From contig NZ_LMMU01000001.1 in NCBI RefSeq assembly GCF_001422375.1, positions 1,734,178 to 1,798,177 on the forward strand: 64,000 nt of DNA, read 5' to 3'. Made by a program: the position numbers and the translations under genes. Positions 43,609 through 52,603 of this stretch are shown one piece after another. How positions within the stretch are numbered: position 1 is the stretch's first letter; every line of letters begins with the position of its first letter. Below the pieces are notes generated by a model. That model saw only the letters and a list, made by a program, of their open reading frames with translations, ran no database searches and was not told the DNA's origin. Source of the DNA: Methylobacterium sp. Leaf99. Lineage in GTDB: Bacteria; Pseudomonadota; Alphaproteobacteria; Rhizobiales; Beijerinckiaceae.

Positions 43609-44737
43609 TCAGACCGTCGCCTTGGCCGGGCCGCCCCAGTCGATCCAGTCGAAGGCGAGGTCGAGATCCGCCGGATCGACGCTGAAACGGCCGTCCCCGT
43701 CCGGGGACGCCGCGCCGATGACGTAGCCGTTGTGATGGTCGAGTTCCTGATCGATCCCGGATTGCAGGAATCCGAGATCGGCCGTGTCGTCCCGGGCCGC
43801 CATCACAAGGGTGCCGGGCCGCGAAAACATCGAGGCATGGAGGCCGGACCCGTATTCCCCGCAGATGGTCCCGGCCGCGTCGAACAGTTCGACCTGCTCG
43901 CGGAGGCCGAGCCGTTCCGGGGACACGATGGTGAAGCCCCGCTTGCGGGCGGTGTCCTCGAACAGGACGCGCTGGTGGAGGGACCGGGTGTTGTGGGTGA
44001 CGGCATTGACCGAGCGCGTCACGAAGATCCTTCGCCGGGCGGGGCGCCGGAACCGCCGGAACCGCCGGATCGCGGAGGGCGGCGCAGGCCTCGGCGAACA
44101 GGGGGGACACGCGTGTGCCGAACCGCAAGGTCGAGGGAACGATGAGCTCCCGGCACAGGACCACCTCGCGCGTGCGATCGTAGACGGCGCATTGGTGCGG
44201 ATCGATCCCCAGGATCGCGAGCCACCGGCGCGCGAAATCGGGCGTGTCGGACGGCATCAGGAACGTCAGCCGGCTCAGGCGGTAACCGGCCAGGCGGAGC
44301 AGATGGAGCTTGGGCAGGAAATCCACGAGCCAGTGGCCGTAGCCGAGATAACCCGCTCCGGTCAGGAGCACGACGGGATCGTGGACGCGCCGCACCGCCG
44401 CGTCCGGAAGCCACGCGTCGGTCGCCGCGTAATTCTTCGCGATGTAGTCCCGGCCGAGATTGAGGTCGTGGCCGACGTTGAAGCACCCGTCCGTCATCAC
44501 GATGCCCTCGCCGAGGACGGTGGCCTCGCGGACACGGTAGATGGCGGTTCCGAGGACGACGCTTTGGGAATGATAGAGGCGCAGCAGGTCGCTGGTGACG
44601 GCGCCGATCAGCAGGGACGGTGGCTTGATCCGTGAGCGATGGGCCCGGCTCACCTCGATCATCGATCCGCGCCCGGCCTGCACGCTGGCGCGCAGGTCGA
44701 TGATGGCCTCGTCCATCGGCCGGCCCACGACGCTCAT
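43609..44737 (-). pseudogene. GT61-family (DUF563) glycosyltransferase interrupted by a frameshift
   Basis: From the ATG at 44737 the first frame encodes a GT61-like N-terminal half with YLGYGHWLVDFLPKLHLLRL and AVYDRTREVVLCRELIVPS, then leaves the family after VPAVPAPRPAK. In another frame downstream the match resumes with RRRIFVTRSVNAVTHNTRSL, VSPERLGLREQVELFDAAGT and GEYGSGLHASMFSRPGTLVM to the stop at 43609. Removing one base from the G4 tract at 44041-44044 (C4 on the coding strand) would join them as PAPARRRIFVTRS. The ATG overlaps the PPSRP stop by four bases. Either a real single-base insertion, a phase-variable gene or an assembly error. Confidence 0.72.
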
Positions 44738-45564
44738 GTGGCGATGAATTTCAGCCGGTGCTCGCGGTGCAGGTCGAGGATGGCGGCGGCGGTTTCCTCG
44801 ATGGAACGGCGGGTCACGTCGATGGTCGGCCAGCGGTGCTTGGTGCACAGGCGCCGGCACGCCGCGATCTCGTCGGCCACGGCCGAGCGGTCGACGTAGA
44901 GGGACGAATCGTCGGCTTTCAGGCTGAGCAGGCGGTTCTGGCGGATCTGCACGATGCGCTCGGGGCTCGCCAGCAACCCGACGAGGAGGGGCTTTCGCGC
45001 GTTCTCCAGGGAGGCCGGCAGCGGCATGCCGGGCACCAGGGGGAAGTTCGCGGTCTTGAGGCCGCGGTTGGCGAGGTAGATTGCCGTGGGGGTCTTCGAG
45101 GTGCGGCTGACCCCCACCAGGATCACGTCGGCGTCGTCGACATCGACGGGCAGGTTGCCGTCGTCGTGCGCCAGGGTGAAGTTCATGGCGTCGATGCGCT
45201 TGAAGTACTCGGCGTTGAGCATGTGCTGGGCGCCGGGCCGGGCCGTCGAATCCGCCCCGAGGTAGGATTGCAGCAGGGCGTGCACGGGCTGGAGCACGGA
45301 GAGGCACGGCGAGCCGGTCTCGCGGCAGGCCGCCTCCAGGCGCTCGGTGAGGTCGTGGCCGACGAGGGTGTAGAGCACGAGGCCGGGCGCGGCCTCGATC
45401 TCGGAGATCACCCGCTCGAGCTGCGGCCCGGACCGCACCAGGGGGTAGACGTGCTCGATGGCCGAGACGCCCTCGTACTGGGCGGCGGCCGCGCGGCCGA
45501 CATTGATCAGGGTCTCGCCGGTGGAATCCGAGACGAGGTGGAGGTGGAAGTAGCTGCGGCTCAT
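44734..45564 (-). CDS. Pyruvate,phosphate dikinase/PEP synthase regulatory protein (PPSRP; RP001 family)
   Basis: A 276-residue DUF299 protein, an ADP-dependent kinase and Pi-dependent pyrophosphorylase that switches PPDK or PEP synthase off and on. The opening [21 protein letters not shown] and the P-loop [18 protein letters not shown] near 150-167 are diagnostic. This is the gene called RP001 in Rickettsia, which flanks hemE and the replication origin there and in Caulobacter. PEP supply matters in serine-cycle methylotrophs. The start is the ATG at 45564. Confidence 0.92.
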   Translation of the reverse strand: MSRSYFHLHLVSDSTGETLINVGRAAAAQYEGVSAIEHVYPLVRSGPQLERVISEIEAAPGLVLYTLVGHDLTERLEAACRETGSPCLSVLQPVHALLQSYLGADSTARPGAQHMLNAEYFKRIDAMNFTLAHDDGNLPVDVDDADVILVGVSRTSKTPTAIYLANRGLKTANFPLVPGMPLPASLENARKPLLVGLLASPERIVQIRQNRLLSLKADDSSLYVDRSAVADEIAACRRLCTKHRWPTIDVTRRSIEETAAAILDLHREHRLKFIAT

Positions 45565-45646
45565 GGAGAAAGCGGTCTCCTCGGGATCAGGAGACAAGGA
45601 GCGGGCCGGCCCTGTCCACCGCGCCGGCCTCGGGGGAGTCGATGAG

Positions 45647-45655
45647 TGTGGATAA
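45647..45655 (-). promoter_or_regulatory. DnaA box
   Basis: TGTGGATAA on the plus strand is the exact reverse complement of the strong DnaA box TTATCCACA. It lies 82 bp from the PPSRP start in the origin candidate. Confidence 0.8.
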
Positions 45656-45843
45656 GCCGGCTCGCCATCGGGGTCCAGGCGGGACCCGCCCCGTGTTGTC
45701 GACTCTGGCGTCCACACGCCGTCCGACGCACGTCGCCGCGACGCGGTTTTGGGAGAATCAGGGACCCGGCAGCGCCCAGCGGCGCGGGGCGCCTCGCAAG
45801 GCACTGTCCGGCATCGTCTATCCGGGACATTGCTCCCAATCCG

Positions 45844-45858
45844 TTAAAGCCCTCTTAA
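45844..45858. promoter_or_regulatory. CtrA binding motif (TTAA-N7-TTAA)
   Basis: TTAAAGCCCTCTTAA contains two TTAA half-sites with exactly seven bases between them, the full CtrA consensus spacing. In Caulobacter, CtrA bound at the origin blocks replication in swarmer cells. The site lies between the DnaA box and the AT-rich stretch. Confidence 0.7.
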
Positions 45859-45914
45859 CGCCGTGGCGGCGGGGACGGCCTGTGGACGCTTTTCCGCTCC
45901 CGTCATCCAGCCCC

Positions 45915-45957
45915 CTAAAAGAAAAAACAGAGTCCTAGAATCTCTCTTTCCTTTTAG
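45915..45957. other. AT-rich segment, possible DNA unwinding element
   Basis: A stretch with poly-A/T runs bounded by CTAAAAG (45915-45921) and its inverted copy CTTTTAG (45951-45957), in otherwise about 70 percent GC surroundings. Its position about 125 bp before hemE and beside the CtrA site suits an origin unwinding element; it could also serve the hemE promoter. Confidence 0.5.
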
Positions 45958-46082
45958 AAGGGCCGTGTGGGGATCGATCCGGGGTGGGCGTCCATGGAAG
46001 GACGCAGGAACGGTTTTCGAGGGGAGACAGCCGCGCCATCGGTGCTACATACCGGTCACGGGGTTGAGGCGTCGGAGATCGG

Positions 46083-47213
46083 ATGAGCCAGGGTGATGGG
46101 GCGGACCGCGTGGTCCTGCGGGTGCTCTCGGGCGAGGCGCAGGCGCGTCCTCCCGCCTGGATGATGCGCCAGGCCGGCCGCTACCTTCCCGAGTATCGGG
46201 AGGTCCGCGCCAGGGCCGGTTCGTTCCTCGACCTCTGCTACAACCCGGATTTCGCCACGGAGGTCACCCTCCAGCCGATCCGCCGCTTCGGCTTCGAGGC
46301 CTCGATCCTGTTCTCCGACATCCTCGTGATCCCCGATGCCCTCGGCCAGGACGTGCGCTTCGTCGAAGGGGAGGGGCCGCGCCTCGACCCACTCGCCGGC
46401 CGGGCCGAGTTCGAGCGCCTGCGCCAGGCCGACGATCCGGCGATTTTTTCGCATCTGGCACCCGTCTTCGAGACCGTGCGCCGCCTGCGGGCGGAGCTGC
46501 CCCACGAGACCACCCTGCTCGGCTTCTGCGGCGCGCCCTGGACGGTGGCGAGCTACATGATCGGCGGGCGCGGCACCCCCGACCTCGCGCCGTCGCGGGC
46601 GCTGGCCCGGCACGACACCGCCCTGGTCGAAGCCCTCATCGACCGCCTCGTCACGGTGCAGACCGAGTATCTCGTGCGCCAGCTCGAGGCCGGGGCCGAC
46701 GCCGTGCAGATCTTCGAGTCCCATGCCGGGTCGCTGCCGGACGTGCGCGGCGCCTCGGAGCCGGAGGAAGCGCCCGTCAACGAGGTCGCCGAGAGCGCCC
46801 TGCCGGAGGGGACGCCCCGCGACGCCCTGACCCGCTGGTCGCTCCAGCCCATCGCCCGGATGATCGCCGGCGTCCGCGCCCGCGTGCCGGGCGCCAAGAT
46901 CATCGTGTTCGCGAGGGGCTCGGGCCTCGACGGCCACGCCCGCGTGGTGCCGGAGACGGCGGCCGATGCGGTGGGCGTCGACTGGTCGGTGGATCTGGCG
47001 GCGCTGAGGGGCCGTGTACCGGCCACCACCGTCACCCAGGGCAACGTCCACCCCGATACCCTCATCGAGGGCGGAGCGGCCCTGGACGCGGCCGTGGACG
47101 GCGTGCTGGCGGCGACGGACGGCCTGCCGCACATCTTCAACCTCGGCCACGGCATCACGCCGCAGACCCCCATCGCCCATGTCGAGCAGATGCTGAAGCG
47201 ACTGCGCGGCTGA
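46083..47213 (+). CDS. hemE: Uroporphyrinogen decarboxylase
   Basis: A 376-residue enzyme that decarboxylates uroporphyrinogen III to coproporphyrinogen III in haem (and bacteriochlorophyll) synthesis. The signature [20 protein letters not shown] is at 24-43, then [33 protein letters not shown] and [22 protein letters not shown]. It is about 25 residues longer than usual because of an acidic insertion after SHAGSLPD ([20 protein letters not shown]), and the usual SWAG reads SHAG. The stop overlaps the hemJ start (TGATG). Confidence 0.93.
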   Translation: MSQGDGADRVVLRVLSGEAQARPPAWMMRQAGRYLPEYREVRARAGSFLDLCYNPDFATEVTLQPIRRFGFEASILFSDILVIPDALGQDVRFVEGEGPRLDPLAGRAEFERLRQADDPAIFSHLAPVFETVRRLRAELPHETTLLGFCGAPWTVASYMIGGRGTPDLAPSRALARHDTALVEALIDRLVTVQTEYLVRQLEAGADAVQIFESHAGSLPDVRGASEPEEAPVNEVAESALPEGTPRDALTRWSLQPIARMIAGVRARVPGAKIIVFARGSGLDGHARVVPETAADAVGVDWSVDLAALRGRVPATTVTQGNVHPDTLIEGGAALDAAVDGVLAATDGLPHIFNLGHGITPQTPIAHVEQMLKRLRG

Positions 47214-47656
47214 TGGACGGCCTCTACCTCTGGATCAAGGCGCTCCACGTCGTCGCCGTCATCTCGTGGATGGCGGCGATGCTCTACCTGCCGCGCCTGT
47301 TCGTCTACCACGCCTCCCTGGTGCCCGGGCCGCACGCGCAGGCGCAGTCCGAGACCTTCAAGGTGATGGAGCGCCGGCTCCTCAAGGCGATCATGACGCC
47401 GGCCATGATCGCCACTTGGGCGTTCGGGCTGATCCTGGTCTGGCAGAGCGGCTACTACGCCGCCGGCTGGCTCCAGGCGAAGGTGGTCCTGGTGCTCGCC
47501 ATGAGCGGCATCCACGGCTGGCTCGCCCGCATGGTCAAGGACTTCGCCGCCGACCGGAACACCCGCGGCCACAAATTCTACCGGGTGCTCAACGAGGGAC
47601 CGACCCTGCTCATGGTCGCCATCGTCGTGCTGGTGGTGGTGAAGCCGGGGACGTAG
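47213..47656 (+). CDS. hemJ: Protoporphyrinogen IX oxidase HemJ
   Basis: A 147-residue, four-segment membrane protein that oxidises protoporphyrinogen IX, passing electrons to the respiratory chain. The conserved His is in LWIKALHVVAVISWMAAMLYLPRLFVYH, and MERRLLKAIMTPAMIATWAFGL, LQAKVVLVLAMSGIHGW and FYRVLNEGPTLLMVAIVVLVVVKP are typical. The ATG shares one base with the hemE stop, so the two haem steps are coupled. Confidence 0.92.
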   Translation: MDGLYLWIKALHVVAVISWMAAMLYLPRLFVYHASLVPGPHAQAQSETFKVMERRLLKAIMTPAMIATWAFGLILVWQSGYYAAGWLQAKVVLVLAMSGIHGWLARMVKDFAADRNTRGHKFYRVLNEGPTLLMVAIVVLVVVKPGT

Positions 47657-47695
47657 GAAGAGAGCAGCGACCTGACCTCCGTTTCAAGGACCGCC

Positions 47696-48049
47696 ATGCC
47701 TCCGATCGTGACGTCCGCCCTCGCCGGCCTGGCCATGGCCCTCCTGGCGACCGGCACCGCCCGGGCGGCGAGCTTCCCGTGCGACAAGGCCGAGGCGGCG
47801 GACGAGAGGGCGATCTGCGCCACCCTCGCCCTCAACGACCGCGACGTCGAGATGTCCACCCGCTTCGAGATCCTGCGCGCCATGCTGCCCATGGGCGGCA
47901 ACGCCAAGCTGCGCGAGGACCAGGAAACGTGGCTCGCCGAGCGCCGCACCTGCGGCGCGGATGTCGCCTGCCTGACTCAGGCCTACGACGGCCGCTTGAA
48001 GACCCTGCGCGCGGTGTTCTCGGAGTTCGCCAAGCAGGGCCCGCTCTAG
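47696..48049 (+). CDS. LprI-like (DUF1311) secreted protein
   Basis: A 117-residue protein with a signal peptide (ALAGLAMALLATGTARA) and a DUF1311-like domain: FPCDKAEAADERAICATLAL, LREDQETWLAERRTCGADVA and CLTQAYDGRLKTL with four Cys in the family positions. The family includes a lysozyme inhibitor (LprI); the role here is unproven. It starts 40 bp after hemJ and may be cotranscribed. Confidence 0.75.
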   Translation: MPPIVTSALAGLAMALLATGTARAASFPCDKAEAADERAICATLALNDRDVEMSTRFEILRAMLPMGGNAKLREDQETWLAERRTCGADVACLTQAYDGRLKTLRAVFSEFAKQGPL

Positions 48050-48121
48050 GGTGCCCTCCGGCGAAGGGGAGACCGGTTCGTCGCACGAGAGCACGACGGA
48101 ACAAGGCGTCGGAGACGTGAT

Positions 48122-48139
48122 CCGATCCCGCTGGATCGG
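48122..48139. terminator. Weak hairpin between convergent genes
   Basis: CCGATCC and GGATCGG pair around a CGCT loop in the 98-bp space between the LprI-like gene and hisG. There is no T-tract, so terminator function is tentative. Confidence 0.3.
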
Positions 48140-48147
48140 GCACGGCT

Positions 48148-49122
48148 CTAGCTCAGACGGGCAAGCAACCGGTCCATCAGCGGGTTGTCCGGCGTGAAGG
48201 CGTAGTCGATCTTGCGCACGCTGACCGAGCCGGCCCCGGCCTTCACCAGGGCGTCGGCCAGATCGAACACCGCGTCGACGGGGCAGTGCAGCACCATCTC
48301 GCCCCGACCCTCGGGGGCGCCGTAGGGCAGATCGGCGTCGTGCAGGGCGGAGATGCCGGCGAGATCGATGTCGCCGTCATCGGGCATGGCGGCACGGACC
48401 TCGCGGGTGGTGCGGGCCCGCTCCTCGGCCTGGATGCGGCCGAGCACGGCCCGCAGGGCATTGCGCGGGCTCGGGCCCCAGGCGGCGTTGAGGGAGGCGA
48501 CGAGGTTCGCCTCCGAGCGCAGGATGATCCCGTCGTCCAGAATCTTCAGGGCGTTGGCGGCGAGGGTCGCGCCCGTGGTGGTGATGTCGACGATGATCTC
48601 GGCCGAGCCGGCCGCCGGCGCGCCCTCGGTGGCGCCGAGACTTTCCACGATGCGGTAATCCGCGACCCCGTGCTCGGCGAAGAACCGGCGGGTGAGGTTG
48701 ACGTACTTCGTGGCGATGCGCAGGCGCTTGCCGTGGCGCACCCGCATCTCGGCCGCCACCTCGTCGAGGTCGCTCATGGCGCGGACATCGATCCAGGCCT
48801 GGGGCACGGCGACGACCACCGTCGCCTGTCCGAAGCCCAGCGGAGTCAGCAGTTCGACCTGCCCCCGCGCCTCGGGCAGGGATTCGCGGATGAGGTCCTC
48901 GCCGGTGATGCCGAGATGGGCGGCGCCGGAGGCCAGCTGCGCCGCGATCTCGGAGGCCGAGAGGTAGCGCACCTCGACGCCGGGCACGCCGACGAGCTTG
49001 CCGCGGTAGTCGCGGGCACCGGTGTTCTGCGCGAGCTTGAGGCCGGCCCGGGCGAAGAAGGCGGCGGCGTTCTCCTGCAGGCGCCCCTTGGAGGGCACGG
49101 CGAGGACGAGGGGATCGGTCAT
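48148..49122 (-). CDS. hisG: ATP phosphoribosyltransferase catalytic subunit
   Basis: The 324-residue enzyme starts histidine synthesis by joining ATP and PRPP. LVLAVPSKGRLQENAAAFF is the family opening, and GITGEDLIRE and the PRPP loop EIIVDITTTGATLAANAL follow. The C-terminal extension makes it longer than the short HisG forms that usually partner HisZ. Start uncertain: ATG at 49122 (MTDPLVL) is preferred; 49140 and 49155 are in frame, and the latter two overlap hisZ. It follows hisZ closely and is cotranscribed with it. Confidence 0.9.
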   Translation of the reverse strand: MTDPLVLAVPSKGRLQENAAAFFARAGLKLAQNTGARDYRGKLVGVPGVEVRYLSASEIAAQLASGAAHLGITGEDLIRESLPEARGQVELLTPLGFGQATVVVAVPQAWIDVRAMSDLDEVAAEMRVRHGKRLRIATKYVNLTRRFFAEHGVADYRIVESLGATEGAPAAGSAEIIVDITTTGATLAANALKILDDGIILRSEANLVASLNAAWGPSPRNALRAVLGRIQAEERARTTREVRAAMPDDGDIDLAGISALHDADLPYGAPEGRGEMVLHCPVDAVFDLADALVKAGAGSVSVRKIDYAFTPDNPLMDRLLARLS

Positions 49123-49132
49123 CGGCGCCGGC

Positions 49133-50302
49133 TCAGCCATGGGAGGTTCGGGCATGGGAGGTGTCGGAAGGAGCGACCCGCGAGAGCCAGACTGCGCAGC
49201 CCACCGCCGGCACCGGGATCGGGCTGCCGAGGTGCTGCAGGAGGCCGTCGTAGCGCCCGCCGCCGACGAGGGGCGGGCCAGCGGGACCGGCCGCCGTCAC
49301 CTCGAAGATGAAACCGGTGTAGTAGTCGAGGTTGCGGGCGAAGCCGCCCGAGAAGGCGAAGCTCTCCACGGCGAGACCCCGCGCGGCCATGAAGCCCGTG
49401 CGCTCCTCGAACAGACCGAGCGCCGCCTCGAGGGGCGGATGGTCGAGGCCGGCAGCGCGGATGAGCTCGCGCATGGCCGCCGCCGCGGCGTCGGGGTCGC
49501 CCGCGATGGCGCGGTAGCGCTCGACGAGGGCGCGGTTCTCCGGGTTGAGGCCGGCGCCGCCGCTCGCCTGGGCGGCGGCCTTCGACAGGAAGCGCTCGGC
49601 GATCTCGCCGGCGCTGCGGCCGCCGACCCGCGAGATGCCCGCGATGGACAGCACGTCCTCGACGAAGGCGCGCACGCCCTTGGGGTCCTGCCCCTGGATC
49701 GCCGCGAGCAGGCCCGCATGCGGGTCCTCCTGGCGCACGCCGTTGGTGACCTCGTCGAGGGACCTGCCGGCCGCGATGGCCCGCAGGGTCCGGCGCTTGG
49801 CGGCCGGGGGCACATTGAGCGCGTCCAGAAGGGCGTCGAGGAGGCCCATGTCGCCGAGGCGCACGGCGACGTCGCTCCGGCCCATGGCGGACAGACCGTC
49901 CAGGGCGAGGCCGAGCACCTCGGCATCCGCCGCCGGCGTGTCGGTGCGGCCGATGGATTCGATGCCCGCCTGCAAAAACTCGTCCGGCTCGTCGCGGCCC
50001 AGCCGGAACACCGGCCCGCAATAGCTGTAATCGGCCGAGGCCCCGGCGCCGTGCGCGAGATGGTGGCGGCAGACGGGAATCGTGAATTCCGGCCGCAGGC
50101 ACAGCTCGGCGCCGCCGGCATCCTGGGTCACGAAGATGCGCCGGCGGATGTCCTCGCCCGACAGTTCGAGGAACGGCTCCACGGGCTGCAGCACCGGCGG
50201 GGTCACGGCGCCGTAGCCGGCATCCGCGAACTGGGCGAGCAGGCGCGCCGTGCCGTGCGATTGTCCGCCGGCGATCGCGCCGCCGGCTTCCGGGTTCATC
50301 AT
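49133..50302 (-). CDS. hisZ: ATP phosphoribosyltransferase regulatory subunit HisZ
   Basis: A 389-residue HisRS paralogue that binds and regulates HisG. Class II synthetase-like motifs remain (LCLRPEFTIPVCRHHLA, FRLGRDEPDEFLQAGIESIG, DYYTGFIFEVTA, GGGRYDGLLQHLG), but the tRNA-binding C-terminal domain of HisS is missing. The start is one of two adjacent ATGs (50302/50299). It precedes hisG, which supports the HisZ rather than HisS call. Confidence 0.9.
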   Translation of the reverse strand: MMNPEAGGAIAGGQSHGTARLLAQFADAGYGAVTPPVLQPVEPFLELSGEDIRRRIFVTQDAGGAELCLRPEFTIPVCRHHLAHGAGASADYSYCGPVFRLGRDEPDEFLQAGIESIGRTDTPAADAEVLGLALDGLSAMGRSDVAVRLGDMGLLDALLDALNVPPAAKRRTLRAIAAGRSLDEVTNGVRQEDPHAGLLAAIQGQDPKGVRAFVEDVLSIAGISRVGGRSAGEIAERFLSKAAAQASGGAGLNPENRALVERYRAIAGDPDAAAAAMRELIRAAGLDHPPLEAALGLFEERTGFMAARGLAVESFAFSGGFARNLDYYTGFIFEVTAAGPAGPPLVGGGRYDGLLQHLGSPIPVPAVGCAVWLSRVAPSDTSHARTSHG

Positions 50303-50367
50303 GGGTCCGCCCGCCTCGTCATCGCGCCCTCGTAGCAACCGGAATCCGGCTTGGCGACCAAGTGCTT

Positions 50368-50402
50368 CCCACAAAACGACCGGTCGCCGGGCGTTTTGTG
50401 GG
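50368..50402. terminator. Hairpin after hemH
   Basis: CCCACAAAACG (50368-50378) and CGTTTTGTGGG (50392-50402) form a perfect 11-bp stem, with a smaller GC-rich hairpin inside the loop. It begins five bases after the leftward hemH stop and lies just upstream of hisZ. The A/T block inside the stem may serve as a terminator without a classical T-run. Confidence 0.6.
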
Positions 50403-50407
50403 GGACA

Positions 50408-51481
50408 CTACAGCCAGCCCTGCAATTCGCGCCGGACCACGGTCTCGATCACCTTGAGGCCGAGTGCCCCGTCGTTGAGGCACGGGATGTAGGCGAAGCG
50501 CTCGCCGCCATTGTCCTCGAAATAGTGCCGGTTCTCGCCGTCGAGCTCTTCCAGGGTCTCGAGGCAGTCGGCCGAGAAGCCGGGCGCGACGATGGCCATG
50601 CGCTTCACGCCGCTTTTCGCCAGCTCCTGCACGGTCTCGTCCGTGTAGGGGCGCAGCCATTCCTCGTTGCCGAAGCGCGACTGGAAGGTGGTGCGCATCT
50701 TGTCCGTCGAGAAGCCGAGGGCCTCGCGCACGAGGCGGCCGGTCTTCACGCACTGGCAATGGTAGGGGTCGCCCTTGAGGAGGTAGCTCTTCGGCACCCC
50801 GTGGAACGAGGTCAGGATCACCTCGGGCTCGAAGTCGAGCTTGGCCAGGCCCTCGCGGATCGAGGTGGCGATGGCCTCGATGTAGACCGGATCGTCGTGA
50901 TAGGGCGCCGAGACCCGCAACGTCGGCTGCCAGCGCATCTTCATCAGGGCCTTGAACGCCTGGTCGCAGGCCGTGGCCGAGGTGGCGGCGGCGTATTGCG
51001 GATAGAGCGGCACGAGGAGGATGCGGTCGCAGCCCTGGTCGAGGAGCGCCTGGATGCGCTTGTCCATCTCGGGCTTGCCGTAGCGCATGGCCCAATCGAC
51101 CACGACTTGATCGCCCATGGCCGCCTGCAGGCCCTCGGCCTGGCCGCGGGTGATGGTCTTGAGCGGTCCCTCGTCGCGCTCGTTGTTCCACACGGAGGCG
51201 TAGTCGCGGCCCTTTGGCCCCGGGCGCTTCGTCAGGATGATGAGGTTGAGGAGCGGCCACCAGATCAGGCGCGGCACCTCGATGACCCGGCGATCCGACA
51301 GGAACTCCTTGAGGTAGCGGCGCATGGGCCAGTAGCTCGTGCCCTCGGGCGTACCGAGATTGGTCAGGAGCACGCCGATGCGGCCCCAGCGCACGGGCGG
51401 ATGCTCGGCGGGGAGTGGGGCGGTGCTGGTCTGGAGCGGCATGCTGTCCTGCAGGGACGTCGGGGCGACGCGTTCGGTCAT
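50408..51481 (-). CDS. hemH: Ferrochelatase
   Basis: A 357-residue enzyme that inserts Fe(II) into protoporphyrin IX, the last haem step after HemJ. RIGVLLTNLGTPEGTSYWPMRRYLKEFLSDRRVIE is the family opening; the metal site includes His in ILTSFHGVPKSYLLKGDPY and Glu in GFSADCLETLEELD. PLYPQYAAATSA is also conserved. It lies 4 kb from hemE-hemJ on the other strand and is divergent from a methyltransferase (102 bp apart). Confidence 0.94.
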   Translation of the reverse strand: MTERVAPTSLQDSMPLQTSTAPLPAEHPPVRWGRIGVLLTNLGTPEGTSYWPMRRYLKEFLSDRRVIEVPRLIWWPLLNLIILTKRPGPKGRDYASVWNNERDEGPLKTITRGQAEGLQAAMGDQVVVDWAMRYGKPEMDKRIQALLDQGCDRILLVPLYPQYAAATSATACDQAFKALMKMRWQPTLRVSAPYHDDPVYIEAIATSIREGLAKLDFEPEVILTSFHGVPKSYLLKGDPYHCQCVKTGRLVREALGFSTDKMRTTFQSRFGNEEWLRPYTDETVQELAKSGVKRMAIVAPGFSADCLETLEELDGENRHYFEDNGGERFAYIPCLNDGALGLKVIETVVRRELQGWL

Positions 51482-51583
51482 CGGGTTTCCGGGCTCGCCG
51501 GGCGGGCGGCAAAGTTGTGTCAGCGGGGATATCTATCTAGAGCAGGCGGCCTGCCAGCATCACCCGATGGATTAGGGCGCGAC

Positions 51584-52537
51584 ATGCCGTCTCCCCGGTA
51601 CTTCTTCAACCACTTCATGCCGTTCACGGGCTATCCCTATACGGGTGCCCCGACCGCCTGCAATCTCTGCGGCTCGACGCGCAGCGTGACGGTGGCCGAG
51701 ACCGACCGGCGGCTGAAGACCCTGCGCTCCATCGCCTGCGAGCAATGCGGCCTCATCCGCACGGACCCGATGCCGACCCCGGCGGAGCTGGCGGACTACT
51801 ACGCCACCGCCTACCGGGCCGATTACCAGCTCGCCTTCGCCGGCGGCCCGCCGCGCAACCACCTCAACCGCTCGGCCCGCGAGGCGACGTTCCGCGCCGG
51901 CCTCCTGGCGCCGAAGCTCAAGGCCGGTGCCCGCGTCCTCGATTTCGGCTCGGGCTCGGGCGAGTTCCTGGCGGCCGTCCGCGCCAAGGGCTGCGAGGCC
52001 ATCGGGGTCGAGCCGGGCAGGGACTACGCCGCCTATGCCCGCACGCAGCACGGCGTCGAGGTGCTGGACGACGCCGACGATGCGCGCTTCCCGGCCGGGC
52101 ATTTCGACGTGATCACCACCCACCACGTCATGGAGCACCTGCGCGATCCGGCCGACGTGATGGCGCGCCTGTCGCGCTGGCTCAAGCCCGACGGCGTGCT
52201 CTACGCGGCGGTGCCGAACATGGCCGCCACGGGCAAGCCGCCGCACGAGCGCTTCCACTTCGCCCACGTCCACGGCTTCGTGCGCGAGACCTTCGACCTC
52301 ACGGCGCGCCGGGCCGGCCTCGTGCCGCATCCGGACTACTGGCGCGAGGACACCACGGTGGTCTACGCCAAGACCGATGCGCCCATGGGTGCGCTCGCCG
52401 TGCCGGGCCTCGCCGAGCGCCTCGCCGTCGACCTCAAGCCGATGCCGGCGGGCGCCTACCTCGCGTCCGGCGCCTGGATCTGGCCGATGCTGCGCCGGAA
52501 CGCCAAGGCCGTGCGCGACACCTTCGTGGCGCGCTGA
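51584..52537 (+). CDS. Class I SAM methyltransferase with N-terminal zinc ribbon
   Basis: A 317-residue protein. An N-terminal Cys4 motif (TACNLCGSTRS ... IACEQCGLIRTDPMP) binds zinc. A SAM domain follows with VLDFGSGSGEFLAAVRAKGCEAIGVEPG, DVITTHHVMEHLRDPADVMARLSRWLKPDG and HFAHVHGFVRETFDLTARRAGL. This layout resembles sugar C-methyltransferases and ubiquinone-type enzymes of the Methyltransf_23 class; the substrate is unknown. The start is the ATG at 51584. Confidence 0.8.
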   Translation: MPSPRYFFNHFMPFTGYPYTGAPTACNLCGSTRSVTVAETDRRLKTLRSIACEQCGLIRTDPMPTPAELADYYATAYRADYQLAFAGGPPRNHLNRSAREATFRAGLLAPKLKAGARVLDFGSGSGEFLAAVRAKGCEAIGVEPGRDYAAYARTQHGVEVLDDADDARFPAGHFDVITTHHVMEHLRDPADVMARLSRWLKPDGVLYAAVPNMAATGKPPHERFHFAHVHGFVRETFDLTARRAGLVPHPDYWREDTTVVYAKTDAPMGALAVPGLAERLAVDLKPMPAGAYLASGAWIWPMLRRNAKAVRDTFVAR

Positions 52538-52603
52538 GCTCCGTCGTCGTCGCGTCGCGGGAATTGGCCTAGAACGGGAACCCCAGCCGCCGAGACCTGT
52601 CCC

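Larger units (their letters stand above)
45565..46082. other. oriC: Candidate chromosomal replication origin (oriC) between PPSRP and hemE
   Basis: The 518-bp divergent space between the RP001-family gene and hemE is where the mapped Caulobacter and Rickettsia origins lie. It contains a perfect DnaA box (45647-45655), a perfect CtrA motif (45844-45858) and an unusually A/T-rich segment (about 45915-45957) that could be the unwinding element. Weaker GCGTCCACA words occur near 45709 and, inverted, near 45881. Gene order on the left (dnaQ, coaE, aroE, maf) and right (hemE, hemJ) agrees. The function is inferred; no replication data are available here. Confidence 0.75.

Noticed and set aside
45601..46082. 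Additional DnaA boxes at GCGTCCACA and ATCCCCACA words
   Set aside because: Each differs from TTATCCACA at three positions, so they are mentioned only as weak candidates.
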